Shown: positions 10,884 through 23,949, counted from the stretch's first letter. The stretch is DNA of 64,000 nucleotides from Terana coerulea (GCA_024811115.1 JAKOGH010000005.1:682001-746000), one strand, 5' to 3'. The notes: generated by a model from the letters alone, not told the origin. A program made the numbers and translations.

Positions 10884-12631
10884 ATGCGTGAAGTCATTTC
10901 AGTCCACGTCGGTCAGGCTGGTGTCCAGATTGGTAACGCCTGCTGTAAGTTCGCTTTCCAACCCGCCGTTTGCAAAGTGCATTCAACCTACGTGGCATTT
11001 GGGACGGCGCGTTCTGCGCGCTCGGGAAACTATGCTACGTAGCGGAGTGAGGACAGATGCTGACGATCCTACGATGTTGCAGGGGAGCTGTACACCGTCG
11101 AGCACGGTCTCAGCGTGAGTGCCGACGCGTCTGCCCAGCATTTTCTCTGTCTGAACCTGTGTGTAGCCCGATGGTCGTCTTACTGAGGGTTCCCCTTCCG
11201 CCCACGATGATGGCTTCAGCACTTTCTTTTCCGAGACTTCGTCTGGCAAGCACGTTCCTCGCTCGCTTTACATTGACCTCGAGCCCAACGTCATCGACGA
11301 GGTTCGGTCTGGTACCTACAGGAGTCTTTTCCACCCCGAGACGCTTGTTACTGGCAAGGAGGACGCTGCCAACAACTGTAAGTCATCATGAGCATGAACG
11401 CCGCGATGTTAGGTCACTTAATTGTGTAACAGACGCCCGTGGACACTACACTGTGGGTAAGGAGATGATCGACACCGTGATGGACAAGGTTCGCCGTCTG
11501 GCAGACAACTGCAGTGGTCTCCAAGGCTTCTTCGTCTTCCACTCGTTCGGCGGTGGAACTGGTTCCGGTTTCGGTGCTCTCGTTCTCGAGCGTCTGTCCA
11601 CAGACTATGGCAAGAAGTCAAAGCTCGAGTTCTCCGTGTACCCTGCTCCTACCATGGCCAACTCCGTCGTTGAGCCATACAACTCCGTTCTCACGACGCA
11701 CACTACCCTCGAGCACTCCGACTGCTCTTTCATGGTGAGGAAAGTGACTATGTGTCAAGCGCCCATCCATCTTACGTAGCTCGCCCTTTCTGCAGGTTGA
11801 TAACGAAGCTATTTACGACATCTGCAAGAAGAGGCTCGGCATCACTTCGCCAGGCTTCACCAACCTGAACCGTCTCATCGCTCAGGTCGTCTCCTCGATC
11901 ACTGCCTCCCTCCGTTTCGATGGATCCTTGAACGTCGACTTGAACGAGTTCCAGACCAACCTGGTCCCGTGAGTACGTTTGTTGCATTGTACATCCGTAG
12001 CTTACGTTGTGAATAGCTTCCCCGTATCCACTTCCCTCTGGCCACCTTCGCGCCCATCGTCTCCGCTGAGAAGGCTCACCACGAGCAGAACTCTGTCGCT
12101 GACATGACCTTCTCTTGCTTCGAGACCGGCAACCAGATGGTCAAGTGTGATCCTCGCGAGGGCAAATACAGTAAGTCTCGTTTTATCCTCGCATTGTAGT
12201 CCAACTGACTCTGGTATGTAGTGGCTTGCGCTCTCCTGTACCGTGGTGATGTCGTCCCTAAAGACGTCAACGCTGCTGTGGCGATCATCAAGACAAAGCG
12301 TACCATCCAGTTCGTCGACTGGTGCCCGACCGGCTTCAAGCTCGGTATCTGCAATGAGCCTCCAGCGCACATCCCGGGCGGTGACCTTGCCAAGGTCTCT
12401 CGCTCGTTGTGCATGCTGTCCAACACCACTGCGATCTCGACCGCATGGAGTCGTCTCGACCACAAGTTTGATCTGTTGTACTCGAAGCGTGCCTTCGTCC
12501 ACTGGTATGTCGGTGAGGGTATGGAGGAGGGTGAGTTTTCCGAGGCTCGCGAGGATCTGGCCGCCCTCGAGAAGGATTATGAGGAGGTTGGCATCGATTC
12601 GGCGGATGCTGAGGAGGCTGGGGAGTATTAG
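10884..12631 (+). CDS. TUB1: Alpha-tubulin, copy 1
   Basis: Starts [21 protein letters not shown], the alpha-tubulin N-terminus (beta would read MREIVHIQ). It carries the GTP-binding loop GGGTGSG in [26 protein letters not shown] with the Glu that catalyses hydrolysis on the neighbouring beta subunit, and the C-tail EEAGEY, about 447 residues in all. The Lys-40 acetylation site of animals is absent (Ser there), as in many fungi. Introns: 10945-11082, 11115-11166, 11378-11432, 11735-11795, 11969-12016 and 12171-12221. Joining exons 5 and 6 gives GTC CCC TTC CCC GTA, one base short of the invariant [11 protein letters not shown], so the C4 run at 12020-12023 is probably C5. Everything downstream is conserved in the shifted frame, and the stop is at 12629-12631. 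The protein forms the alpha/beta heterodimer of microtubules. Confidence 0.95.
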
Positions 12632-13017
12632 GCGTTTTCTTTCTTCTGTTTGTTGATTGGAGTACTTCGCACTTGCATCGCTGTCATCGAAGAGTTCTGG
12701 TTCATTGCATCCCATAATTCCATATCCCACATCGTCTCCGGAAGGCTCGCACATTGTTGATATCCTACTTTGTTCTTTTCTCGGGCCCATTTTCCAAGTA
12801 TACCAGTCATTGTATAAAGACGTGCACACCGATGCGGGGACCGGCGATACGAGTCAGAAATGTGTGAATGGGGGAAGTCGAACGGTTGCGTGGGAAGCGC
12901 CCATGTCGCGTGTTCGTTGGCTTACAAGTTTTCGCGACCCGGTGCGCGTCAACGTTGACCGGATACCACCACCTCCCCAGACGACACTCGCAAAATACCC
13001 CCTATTCACACCTTATA

Positions 13018-14743
13018 ATGCGTGAAGTCATCTCTATCCAGGTCGGCCAGGCTGGTGTGCAGATCGGTAACGCTTGCTGGGAGCTCTACACCCTCGAACA
13101 CGGGCTGAGCGTGAGTTCCGTCGCTGTCGCGTCCGTTCGCTACTGATACGTGTCCGCGAAGCCTGAGGGTCGCTTGACAGAGGACTCTCCCTCGAAGAAC
13201 GACAGCGGTTTCTCGACGTTTTTCTCCGAGACTGGCTCAGGAAAATATGTCCCTCGCTCGCTCTACGTGGATTTGGAGCCCGGCGCGATCGACGAAGTCA
13301 AGACTGGTGCCTACAGGTCGCTGTTCCACCCCGAATACATGATCAGCGGGAAGGAGGATGCTGCTAACAACTGTGAGTGTGCTTTAAATGTCTGCATATC
13401 GCAGAAAATGCTGAAGTCGTTGCACCGCCAGATGCCCGTGGTCACTACACCGTCGGCAAAGAGCTCATCGATCCCGTAATGGACAAGCTGCGCCGTCTGG
13501 CAGATAACTGCTCTGGCCTCCAGGGCTTCTTCGTCTTCCACTCGTTCGGTGGTGGAACTGGCTCTGGATTCGGTGCGCTCTTGTTGGAGCGCCTGTCGAT
13601 GGACTATGGCAAGAAGTCAAAGCTCGAGTTCTGTGTATACCCCGCCCCACAGCTGTCGAGCTCCATCGTCGAGCCTTACAACTCCGTACTGACCACCCAC
13701 ACCACACTCGAACACTCGGACTGCTCCTTCATGGTGAGTTTGTCATCACGCGACTTTGTGGCGCTATACTTACGCTTACTACCAACAGGTCGATAACGAA
13801 GCCATCTACGACATCTGCAAGCAGCGTCTCGGCGTCGCTCAGCCCAGCTTCCCCAACCTGAACAGGCTGATTGCCCAAGTCGTTTCCTCCGTTACCGCAT
13901 CGCTCCGTTTCGACGGCTCGCTGAACGTTGATCTTAACGAGTTCCAAACGAATCTGGTCCCCTTCCCCGTATTCACTTCCCGCTCGCCACCTTCTCTCCT
14001 CTCTTGTCCGCGGAGAAGGCCCACCACGAGCAGAACTCTGTCTCGGAGATGACGTTGTCGTGCTTCGAGCCGGGCAACCAGCTCGTCAAGTGCGACCCGC
14101 GCGAGGGCAAGTACATGGCGTGCTGCCTCTTGTACCGCGGTGATGTTGCACCCAAGGAGACCCAAGCCGCGATCGCTTCCATCAAGACGCGCAAGACCAT
14201 CCAGTTCGTTGACTGGTGCCCGACCGGCTTCAAGGTTTGTTCCCTCTAGTACACCTTTTTACATGTTCACCAGACTGAATGCGTTGTCTATTGTAGCTTG
14301 GTATTTGCAACGAGCCTGCGGCATCCGTACCTGGAGGTGATCTTGCCAAGACGTCTCGCAGCCTTTGCATGCTTTCCAAGTACGTATACAAACATGTCTT
14401 GCACACAGAGGCTAATATATTCGCCATAGCACCACTGCCATCTCCGCTGCGTGGAGTCGTCTCGGTGAGTGACCTCTACTATGCGAAGTGTGCACGACAC
14501 TAATAGCCTTGGTAGACTACAAGTTTGATCTCATGTACTCGAAGCGTGCTTTCGTGCACTGGTACGTTGGTGAGGGTATGGAGGAGGTGCGTCTGGTCTT
14601 TTACATTTCGGGTCAAACATATCTAACAGGTAGTACAGGGTGAGTTCTCTGAGGCCCGTGAGGATCTTGCCGCCCTCGAGAAGGATTACGAAGAAGTTGG
14701 TATGGACACCGTCGATGCCGATGAGGAACTTGGAGAGTATTAG
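13018..14743 (+). CDS. TUB1: Alpha-tubulin, copy 2 (tandem paralogue)
   Basis: Starts [25 protein letters not shown] at ATG 13018, only 386 bases after copy 1, and ends EELGEY with the stop at 14741-14743. It has the same GGGTGSG loop and [11 protein letters not shown]. Three introns match copy 1 (after GLS, in AANN/Y, after CSFM at about 13734). It lacks copy 1's first, fifth and sixth introns and has four of its own near the 3' end (about 14236, 14381, 14467 and 14587). The single frame break is in exactly the same place as in copy 1: C4 at 13965-13968 where VPFPRIHF requires C5. Protein differences are spread along the length ([33 protein letters not shown]), so this is an old duplication. 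It presumably supplies a second alpha isotype. Confidence 0.95.
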
Positions 14744-15130
14744 GTTGTTCATGACTTTGATTTTGGGGCTCATTGCAAGATTTTTTCACGCTCCACCAAG
14801 ATTCCTTCATGCCTCTTCGTCCCTCGTTGACATCTATCATAGTATTTGCTTGGGCGCTGCGTGGTGTACTGTAGCGAGGGTAGAATATCGCTCTACTGTG
14901 TATCCATCGCAGTCCTTAGTCTTGCTACTCGCATTGCTTTGACTTTGGAATTTTAGCTTCTTAAGACTCATAAAGGATGGCATATAATCGGTTTCTAGCT
15001 TGATTACGCAGCGTGTATTGTTGAAAGAATTGATAAATGTGTTCGCCCTAGAATTGTTGACGCTCGCTTTGTGGCGCCGGGGGTTGCCGTACATGCAACG
15101 CTGACACCGCCAGGGTGGGCGTTTGCGATT
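14744..15130. other. Intergenic: 3' flank of alpha-tubulin 2 and 5' region of the Bin3 methyltransferase
   Basis: 387 bases. No gene, repeat or RNA is recognisable. Moderately AT-rich around 14930-15040. Confidence 0.35.
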
Positions 15131-16269
15131 ATGAACATGACGTCCACCAGGCGGCAGGGTGCCGTGCCAATATATGGAAATTACCATGGGTGTGTCTTGC
15201 TTGTGTGAGGAGCTACTCTTGTACTGACATAGTGGTAGATATTATAACAAGCGGCCATTCAGCGAGGACCCTCGACTAGCTCTCCTTCCACAGGAGCTCT
15301 TCCGGGATGCGCGTGTCCTTGACATAGGGTGCAATGAAGGCTGGGTTACGTGTCAAATAGGTACAGAGTGATTCAACGTGCTTGTTAACGCGTTGCTCAT
15401 TGTTTACGTATCCAACGCCAGGACAGACACGAGGTGTTCGCAAGGTTGTTGGTGTCGACATAGACGACTCGCTGATACGCGCGGCTTGGAAGAAAAGGCG
15501 GTCTGCGTGGAGTCAACAAGCGCCTGCTGCTGCCGCTGCCGAGGCTGAGGCTAAGGCGAATGGAACTGCGACAAAAAAGCGGAAACGTACGGAAGCCGAA
15601 GACGCCAGCACGCCGCAGCAACAGCTTCAAGCACCGGATTACTTCCCGGCATCATGCGAGCATATGTTCGGGCCTCTTCCTATACCGCCGAAACCACCTA
15701 GTGCGGACGCGTTTCCTCATAACGTCGTCTTTCATACGGCAGACTGGGTGCGCTCAGCAATACCCGAAGATTCAGAAGGATACGACATTATTGTGGCGTG
15801 CGTACTAAAACCATTTTCACTCTGAACGCTGACTTTTACGTTGCCGACGTTGTCTAGCTTCTCGATATCCAAATGGATACATCTGAACCTTGGTGACGAA
15901 GGTCTGAGGCTGTTCTTCCGGCGTGTGCATGAAGCACTCCGACCGGGTGGGACATTCATTTTGGAACCTCAGCCATGGGATACATATGGCAAAGCAAAGC
16001 GCATGGACGCTGTAAGCAAACTCTCTGCGCAAATTTCTCCACGACTCATTGGAGTACTAGAGATTGAGAGATATGTCAAAAACCCTGGAAGTTCGACCGG
16101 AACATTTCCCCTCGGTCTTGCAGGAAACTGGCTTTGGCGAGGTTGAGCACTTGGGCGAGACTGGAGAAGGAGGTGAGCTTTTCTCAAAAATTTCGTGGAT
16201 CACACCGGCCTGAACCATTGCTTCTCAGGTTTCCGCCGTCCAGTAGATCTATATCGAAAACGAATGTAG
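15131..16269 (+). CDS. Bin3-type (BCDIN3/MePCE family) SAM-dependent RNA methyltransferase
   Basis: Contains the family signature IYGNYHGYYNKRP, SAM motif [16 protein letters not shown], the acidic loop [17 protein letters not shown], the [15 protein letters not shown] core and [17 protein letters not shown], ending [14 protein letters not shown]. This is the Bin3 domain, which methylates the gamma-phosphate cap of specific small RNAs (7SK or U6-like). A Lys/Ala-rich stretch of about 35 residues (TKKRKRTE) separates the SAM loop from [16 protein letters not shown], as in other basidiomycete orthologues. Introns at about 15190-15237, 15361-15420, 15798-15856, 16012-16060 (acceptor tactag) and 16172-16229 give an uninterrupted frame. 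ATG 15131 ([10 protein letters not shown]) is the best in-frame start; the stop is at 16267-16269. Its RNA target here is not known. Confidence 0.88.
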
Positions 16270-16419
16270 GCATGTACAAAATGATCTGTCATCTAAGAAG
16301 ATTCTAGAACAGTACCACAGTGGATTGTTGTCTCTATAACCTCTATAATGTCCATGAATGCGAATCATGCCGGTTATGCCTGATGTAACGTAATGCGCTC
16401 CGGTGCATGAAGCCCGCCA

Positions 16420-17465
16420 TCAGTCAGTACGGATGGTGACGTCCACTCCTCCTGCTTCGGAGATCTTCATGGTAACGCTGCATATGCTCACACGTGAGGG
16501 AAGGAATGAGTTAACACAATCTTCACCACTCACTTGGACAGATTCTTTACGATGAAAGTCGGCGATGCCGCTTCCACCTGCGCCCTGGAATGGGTTGTGA
16601 CCAAGCCAAGCGTCTTGCAGCCGGCAGCAGTTCCACTGCGGATGCCAGCCGGAGCGTCTTCCACAACAAGACAGCGAGTAGGGTCCACTCCACATTTCTT
16701 AGCTCCCAGAAGGTAGGGGTCGGGGCTGTCGCTTCTATTAATAAGAGACTGCAGAGATGTGCGCCTCGACTTACGCAGGCTTGCCCTGGGTGACATCCTC
16801 AGCAACGACGAACACCTCTGGGGGTTCAATGCTTGCAGCACTCAAGGCGGCCTTCGCATATTCCCGGGTGGCTGAAGTACAAATGGCCCAAACGGCGCCG
16901 GGTAGTCTTGCACCAGGAAGAAGCTTTCATACAGGTATGTAAGGGTTTGGTAGACTTCAGACAACAATACACTGACCTCCTTCATGATTTCCTCCACGCC
17001 AGGCAAGCGGACGATTCCTTTTCTCCCATTTTGACTGGAAGACGTGACGATGGCTTGCTCGAACCGCAGGGCTTCCCTCTAGGGTGGCCTCGGTCAATCA
17101 AATGCGAGGCACGCTATATATAATAGCGCACCTCAAGTTCATCCGGGTCGGTTACACCACAATGTGTTCGGAGGTTCTCGACCGTCCTTACACCATGGGA
17201 CGCTGACCATGTCTTCTGTCAGCCCTTCATGTAAGAGCCACGATGGACATGCTACTTACAACTGAGGATCTCCTCCACGTTAATGCCAGGATATGTCTTG
17301 GAAAATTCTTCCCATGCACCTACAACACCGGCAGTGGAATCTACCAGTGTGCCGTCCATGTCAAACAAACTGTAGAATGAGTCAGAACATCGGTCCGTTC
17401 TATGCGCATCCCAAAACGTTTTGAGTAGAGACTTGCATTGCATCAAAGTGGTGTGTTTGAGGCAT
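16420..17465 (-). CDS. GPP1: HAD-superfamily phosphatase, glycerol-3-phosphatase / sugar-phosphatase like
   Basis: A compact HAD hydrolase of about 240 residues. It has motif I FDMDGTLVDS, the cap region SHGVRTVENLRTHCGVTDPDE, motif II AICTSATREYA, the Lys of VTQGKPAPDPYLLGAK, and motif III/IV VVEDAPAGIRSG, ending GGVDVTIRTD. This matches the fungal DL-glycerol-3-phosphatase / 2-deoxyglucose-6-phosphatase group (GPP1/2, DOG1/2); the exact substrate cannot be told. Exon 1 encodes MPQTHHFDA and joins exon 2 perfectly (FDAILFDMDG) only through a GC-AG intron with donor at/gcaagt. The other introns are GT-AG. The stop is 16420-16422 and the ATG 17463-17465. It is divergent from SEC15, 246 bases away, so they may share a promoter. 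Confidence 0.85.
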
Positions 17466-17711
17466 CTCCGATGTCGCTTTGAAGGATAGCGAAGGGGAGG
17501 AGAGGGAGGTTAAGGGGGAGACTGGTTTTCCGCCTTGTCATTCCGTGCCTGTGCCATGGTATTTATCAAGGGATCCGTTAGCGCCGTTGTGCCGGAGAGT
17601 GCTGCAACCCATTTAGCCCTTGACTCCGACGTCTATCACCTTACATACGCTCGGCGAAATCACGGATTACCCTACGGTCTGTACCGACCGTTCTTCCTTC
17701 ACGTTGCTATC
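17466..17711. promoter_or_regulatory. Divergent promoter between the HAD phosphatase and SEC15
   Basis: A 246-base gap separating two start codons on opposite strands. It contains a purine-rich run at 17480-17522. No motif is assigned with confidence; the function is inferred from layout. Confidence 0.5.
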
Positions 17712-20635
17712 ATGCCACCTCGCAGGAGGCCGCAGTTCACACAGGAAATTGTCGAGCAACAGCTGCAGCAGATCCACCTCCTTGACCCCGCCTCCACCTC
17801 AGAGAACTTAGAGCAGCTGGGTCCGATCATTAAGCAAATCCACACAAACCGACAGCAGGAGGCTTACTTGCGCGCCGTCAAGTCCCTCATAGAGGCCAAA
17901 GACGAGGAAATAGAGACGATATGCGGGGACAACTACCAGGAGTTCATCGGCTCGGTCTCGACTCTATTTTCCATCAAGTCGTACACGAACAACCTCCGGG
18001 ATACAATCACCTCATTGGACCAAAGCGTGTCTCAGGTCGGACGGGGGCTAGTGGAGAAAAAGCGAACGCTGCTGCAATCGAAGAAGACCGCAGCAAACCT
18101 CGACGAAGCCGTTGACGCCCTCCAGGCCTCACTACGGGTCCTGGATGTCGTAAACCGCGTTGGGGAGATGATTGAGGAGGGAAAGTACTGGAGTGCCCTT
18201 CGGGTCCGTAGTCCAAGCTTGTTCGTACGTCCACGAAATAGTATTGAATACCATCCCGTATTCTCAGTCGCTCGAAGACATTGAAAGCATGCCCCCGACA
18301 TCGTTGTCTCAGACACCGCTGTTTCAACACTTGCTCTCATCCTTACCTTCCTTGCGCAGTCAGATCAAGGGTGCAGTCACTGCTACCATGAAGCAATGGC
18401 TGTTGGACATCCGGAATGTCAGTGCGCAGGTCGGGCAGCTAGCGCTCGAGACCATGGATAGCCGGACGCGACGGTGGAAGGGTCGCAAGGACAAGGATCC
18501 TATGCTCAAGCTAAGTCGCGTCGGCAGTGCGGTTGAGACTGTCACTTATGAGAAGGTCGAACGTGAGTGAGCCCGCCTCGGACACTTGGCTACGCTGACC
18601 CATTGCCCGACAGACAATGTCTTGGACAATGACCGCTTGACGGTAGACTTTACTCCCTTATACCAGTGCATCCATATATACACCGCACTCGATGCATTGG
18701 ATGAAATCCGAAAATCGTATCAGGCTGACCGCAAGGTCGTTACCGTTCAATTCCAGACGAAATGTATGTGCTGACAAGTTAAACGAACAGGCCCAGTCAG
18801 ATTTGATTATTCCAGAGACGATGTCTGTGAATGCACTATTCTCTGTCACCCAAGAGATTGTTGGCTTCTTCATCATTGAGACTCATGTTCTAAACACAAC
18901 AGGCAGCTTCCGTTCAGACAGAGAAGTTGAAGAATTATGGGATGCTCTACTGGGGCGATTGACATCTGTGGTAGAGCGAGTCTTGCAAAGAGAGACTGAT
19001 GCAGACTCGTATCTCCGGGTGAAGGAAGGCATTATGGCGTTTGTTATGACCCTCGAGGTGAGGAGGAGTGGCATATGTTCTGCCAGTCCAATTGACGCAA
19101 TGTTTTAGGCTTACTCTTACACCACCACAAGCCTGCATGCTTTCATCATCGTGCTCTTTGAGAGATATGTAACTTTGCTTGAGAAGCAGTTCGGCAAGCG
19201 ATTTGAATCCGTAAGATTGCCTTCATCTATCCGGTGTCGGTGCCTGAAACACTCGCCATAGATCATATCACAAGATGACTGCTTGTCTATGTATGTTGAG
19301 AAAGCTACCGAACGCGATAGTGTTCTCGATACCGTGCTGCTCAGCAATGACGAACGAGAAAAGCTTTCGAGGTGAGCCATTGGAGCTAGTTGTCAATCAC
19401 TCTTTCTGATTCGAGAGTTCAGTACGCAACCGCCAGTAAACTTTCCTTGGTCCAATGGGTTCTATCTCTGTTGTCAGGATGTATGTTCGCTGCCTGTATC
19501 CGCGTTCATCGACTCTGAAGCCTCATGCATAGATCCGAAGCTTCGTGCAAAACTTCTACCATTTCCTCGAAGGCGTCTCACAACACCACCGGAATATTGA
19601 TGATCTTCTGAGCAAGGTAAAGTCCACAGCGCAATAGCAGTCCCTGCATACCCTCATTACGTTTTCGCCAGTCTCTCGAAGAGCTCTTGACGAAGCACAT
19701 CAGCGAGAATATCGCGCGCCGCGCCGAGGCTACGTCGAACCTGTCGCAGCTCGCGCAGATCGTCACCAATCTGGAACACTTCGAGGTGGCCTGCTCAGAG
19801 CTTGAGCGGTCTCTGACAGTGATTAGGTACGGATCTTTCCCCTGGCCGCCAAAGCAAATCTCACAGGAATTCGTCACAGGTCGTCGGAGCGCGGCGGCGC
19901 GATACGGGTGAACGCATCGCAGTCGTTCTCTGCGACGCTCACGCGCGCGTTGGCCCGCGTGAACGCGTCGATCACGTCCAAGCTGGACGACTTCTTCGGC
20001 TTGTCGGAGTACGACTGGACGCCGCCCAGCCCCGAGCGCGAGCCGAGCATGTACCTGTACGAGCTCGTCAACTGGCTCACGACCGTCGTAGACACGCTGG
20101 TCATCAAGGAGGCGTACAAGGACGAGGCGTACCGCAGTGCCGTGGAATACCTCGCCGGATGTCTGATGGTGAGCTGGGGTGATACACGCGTTTGGCACGA
20201 GTTGATTTGGGTTGGCGATAGGACTTTTTGACCGGGCGGAATGTGCCCATGATGAACGAAAACGCGATTGCGAACATCCTGCTAGACGTGGACTTCCTTG
20301 ACGAGGAGTTCAAGCGTGCCGGTAGACCGCAGCTCATGGCTGCTTTTGCGGAACTCCGAGCGGTATGTCCCAACCATACAGACATCGAGCATTGACTCAA
20401 GCCGCCTGAACAGATGTGCGCGATCGTCATGTCCAACAACGTGCAACAGTTCCTGCAGCCACCCACGCGGCAGAGTGCGTACGCGAACGTACGCGCCAAG
20501 CCACTGCAGGCACTCCTGGAGAAGCTGGCGCGGTATGGCGGGCAATGTCGGGACAGCCCATCCCGGGAGAAGGGCGAGCGTAGGCGGAAGGAGGCAGAGG
20601 CCGTCGGAAAAACGTACCCTGTCGAGACACGGTGA
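17712..20635 (+). CDS. SEC15: Exocyst complex subunit Sec15
   Basis: A long helical protein of about 760 residues with the Sec15 pattern. It has an N-terminal coiled-coil region (QQLQQIHLLDPASTSENLEQL, IIKQIHTNRQQEAYLRAVKSL), the central NALFSVTQEIVGFFIIETHV, and a C-terminal bundle (PMMNENAIANILLDVDFLDEEF, ARYGGQCRDS). Sec15 links the vesicle GTPase Sec4/Rab8 to the exocyst at sites of polarised growth. About ten short introns can be removed without breaking the frame, including 18207-18268 and about 18561-18613. ATG 17712 (MPPRRRPQFTQE) was chosen as the first Met of the conserved part; a longer upstream open frame is probably 5' UTR. The stop is at 20633-20635. The tail after YGGQCR is basic. 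Confidence 0.9.
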
Positions 20636-20970
20636 TCCATCGATGCAGTTTCGACCGTCTATAACCATGTTCCGTTATTTATTCGAGAGTATACCCCACT
20701 GTGGATGTAATTATATGTCGCCCTCGCACGCACTCCATTAGGCTAGAGAAGAGCATTCAAAACCGTCGGGCGCATCTCGTACATGTAACAAGGTTGACGA
20801 ACTAGAGGCTCCAGACAAGAAAAAATGTATCCGAACTAAGGCTGATAAGTATGAGAGTAAAGGCAACGGAAGCTACATCGGAGGGCTAAAGGGGTTCTTC
20901 GCTGTCGTGAGGATCGTAAAACATGGACGTTCATGAGGATCCCGAAACGATATCAAAGAAACCCGGACGT

Positions 20971-21805
<835 letters not shown>

Positions 21806-23949
21806 TGTTGACGGAGGACTGGGAGGGTAAAGACCGGTGTAGACGACGAGAGAGGGTTGAGTGTAACGTCGAGGTCGAGTGGTTGCGTGAGGCAGGTCTA
21901 CGTTCGAACTTTCCAACTCCGCTCCTACCGAAGCGTGGCAATTTCCTTGGGCGCGTACACCGCCTCCCAACACACTCTCACTCTAGTCTCGTTCCCAGAC
22001 GCCCGGGCATAAGGCGCAAGCGCCTGCCGTGCGAGAAATCGGTGAAACCGAGCACGGCTATGCCACAGGGCGTCTGGTGAGTTTCGCCTAGGCGGGTGTA
22101 GGTAGCTCGCACGTGACGCGACCCTGGGACCTCTCGCGCGTCGAGCGTCGTGAGCTCGCCCTCTTCTTTCCTCCTCCCTTCCTCTGTACATCTCCTTTTC
22201 CCGTTTGCACTCTCAGACAGTCTTCTCTACCACCGCGACAACTCAAGACATCCCGAGAACGTCGTTTCGGCACCACACGACATCGGAACACAAGCAGACA
22301 TCGGCACCCGGGATACCACCAGAAATATTCGGTGCAACGGCGCGTCAACATCTGGCGACGGCGGATTAGAGCATGCCACATGGATGGGGAGTGTTTTCTC
22401 TGGGCTGAAGGTGTATCAGAGTGCGTGGTATGTACGCAATGCAAGGTTGCTGCACATGCTCTCGAGGACGGGTTTCCTGAGACTCCCTCGCAAGCTCACA
22501 CTCTCACATTCCCCTACAACCTCTTAAACACCATTCACATGACAGATCTTGAAGCCCTTGATCCCGTACTTGCACCATGTCAAGCCTCAGATATAACCAG
22601 AAGCTGAACTCTTATATACACTAGTACACCATTTCTGTGGCATATATGCGCTCCAAAAAATCATTTATATATGTGCTAACCTGTTGGGCTAGTGCACAGA
22701 GAGATGTAACAACCTTGGTCTTTGAGAATGTAGGGTACATGCGCCTCAAGACAAACGAGCAAAGCGAGAGAGCGAGCCAGTTGCGTCACGTGCGAGCTAT
22801 CTACACCCGCGCTTCCGAAACTCACCAGACCCTCGACAGCGTTTCCGTGCTCGGCGTCCGCCGATTCTCGCACGGCGTCCCGCAGGGACAAACGCTTACA
22901 GCCTCTGCTGCACTCGAGGGTCCTGGGAACGAGACTACTCTCACTCCTTTATATCCTTTGTCTCATGTCCACACAGCCAAGCTGACCACGTAACACAACC
23001 GCGAAAAATACGTGTAAAATCACCTATACAAAGCTAGGACTGCCATGGGCTGCGTGCGCTGTCGCAGCATTGGTGGTCCCGCAGGCGCAGGCTGCGCTTT
23101 GCTTCCCGCTCGCAAAGCCTCGAGGCAACAGCAACGTATATCAAACGCTGACGTGGACCGCGGACAACAACAAGAGGCACCGAGGGGCTGCTGTGCCTGC
23201 GACACTGACTCACCAGACATCCCGACTCTTGAACGGTCATCGGATCCTCCCAGCTGCTGAGCGGAAATGGGCAGATATGTGATAGACGGTCGTATAGCCG
23301 TTGTATTACCTCCTATGAAGCGTGCGCCATCTTTGTATCATATTTGGATTGCTGAGGCCAGTAATCGGTAGGGCACTTATGAGAAGGGGCCAGCTTTGTA
23401 TCAGTCGAGGTGCCTCCAAAGGCCTTCATTGCCAGCGTAGGCACGGCGTCGTCTGCTACTACGGCTCTCGTTCGTGGCGTACCGCAGTACACGGCCCTGA
23501 AACGTGTCCATGGCTGTTCTCCGATCGGCTTAGTGACTTACTTCATGTGTCCCACAACTCTGCAGTATAGTAATTGTGAATATCTCAAGTTCTCCGAAGC
23601 TGCCACCCAGTTTGCTCTGATACATATGTTCTCCTGTTGATGTTGGTGCTGCAGTCAGTGCACATTTTATCTAGTGTCTGCCTGGAAATTCTAGAATGGT
23701 AGCGTCGTATGCCCTGGGCTGTTGAGCAAACAGTCTTCTCTCCGACTGCTCCTCCGGCTTCAGACGCTCATCGCGCGTTATTTGCGTCTATTTGCTTTAG
23801 ATCCCTAATGAGATTTACTATGATCGATTGAGTCAAGCTTTCAGCAGTCTACATAGCCAGAGTGAGACGCTCTCTTATCCTCTACTTTGACTCCTGCAAC
23901 CTTTCTAAAGGACAGCGACTTCGCAAGCTTCCCTTACATATCCTTAAAG
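21806..23949. other. 2.1 kb gap between divergent ARF1 and glutaminyl-tRNA synthetase genes
   Basis: No conserved protein is visible on either strand. 22148-22230 is strongly pyrimidine-rich, like the leader of an expressed fungal gene. It is followed by a short frame from about 22383 (MGSVFSGLKVYQSAWYVRN...), which would have a myristoylation-type start but matches nothing I know. The right third should contain the synthetase promoter. A lineage-specific small gene or non-coding RNA is possible but unproven. Confidence 0.35.

Noticed and set aside
12017..13970. Programmed ribosomal frameshifting in the tubulins
   Set aside because: The same type of one-base shortage occurs in unrelated genes across the window and always at homopolymers, and no tubulin is known to use recoding; sequence error is simpler.
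16012..16146. Truncated C-terminus of the Bin3 methyltransferase (frame ending in NWLWRG)
   Set aside because: Using the upstream acceptor tactag gives [18 protein letters not shown] and the full conserved end [11 protein letters not shown].
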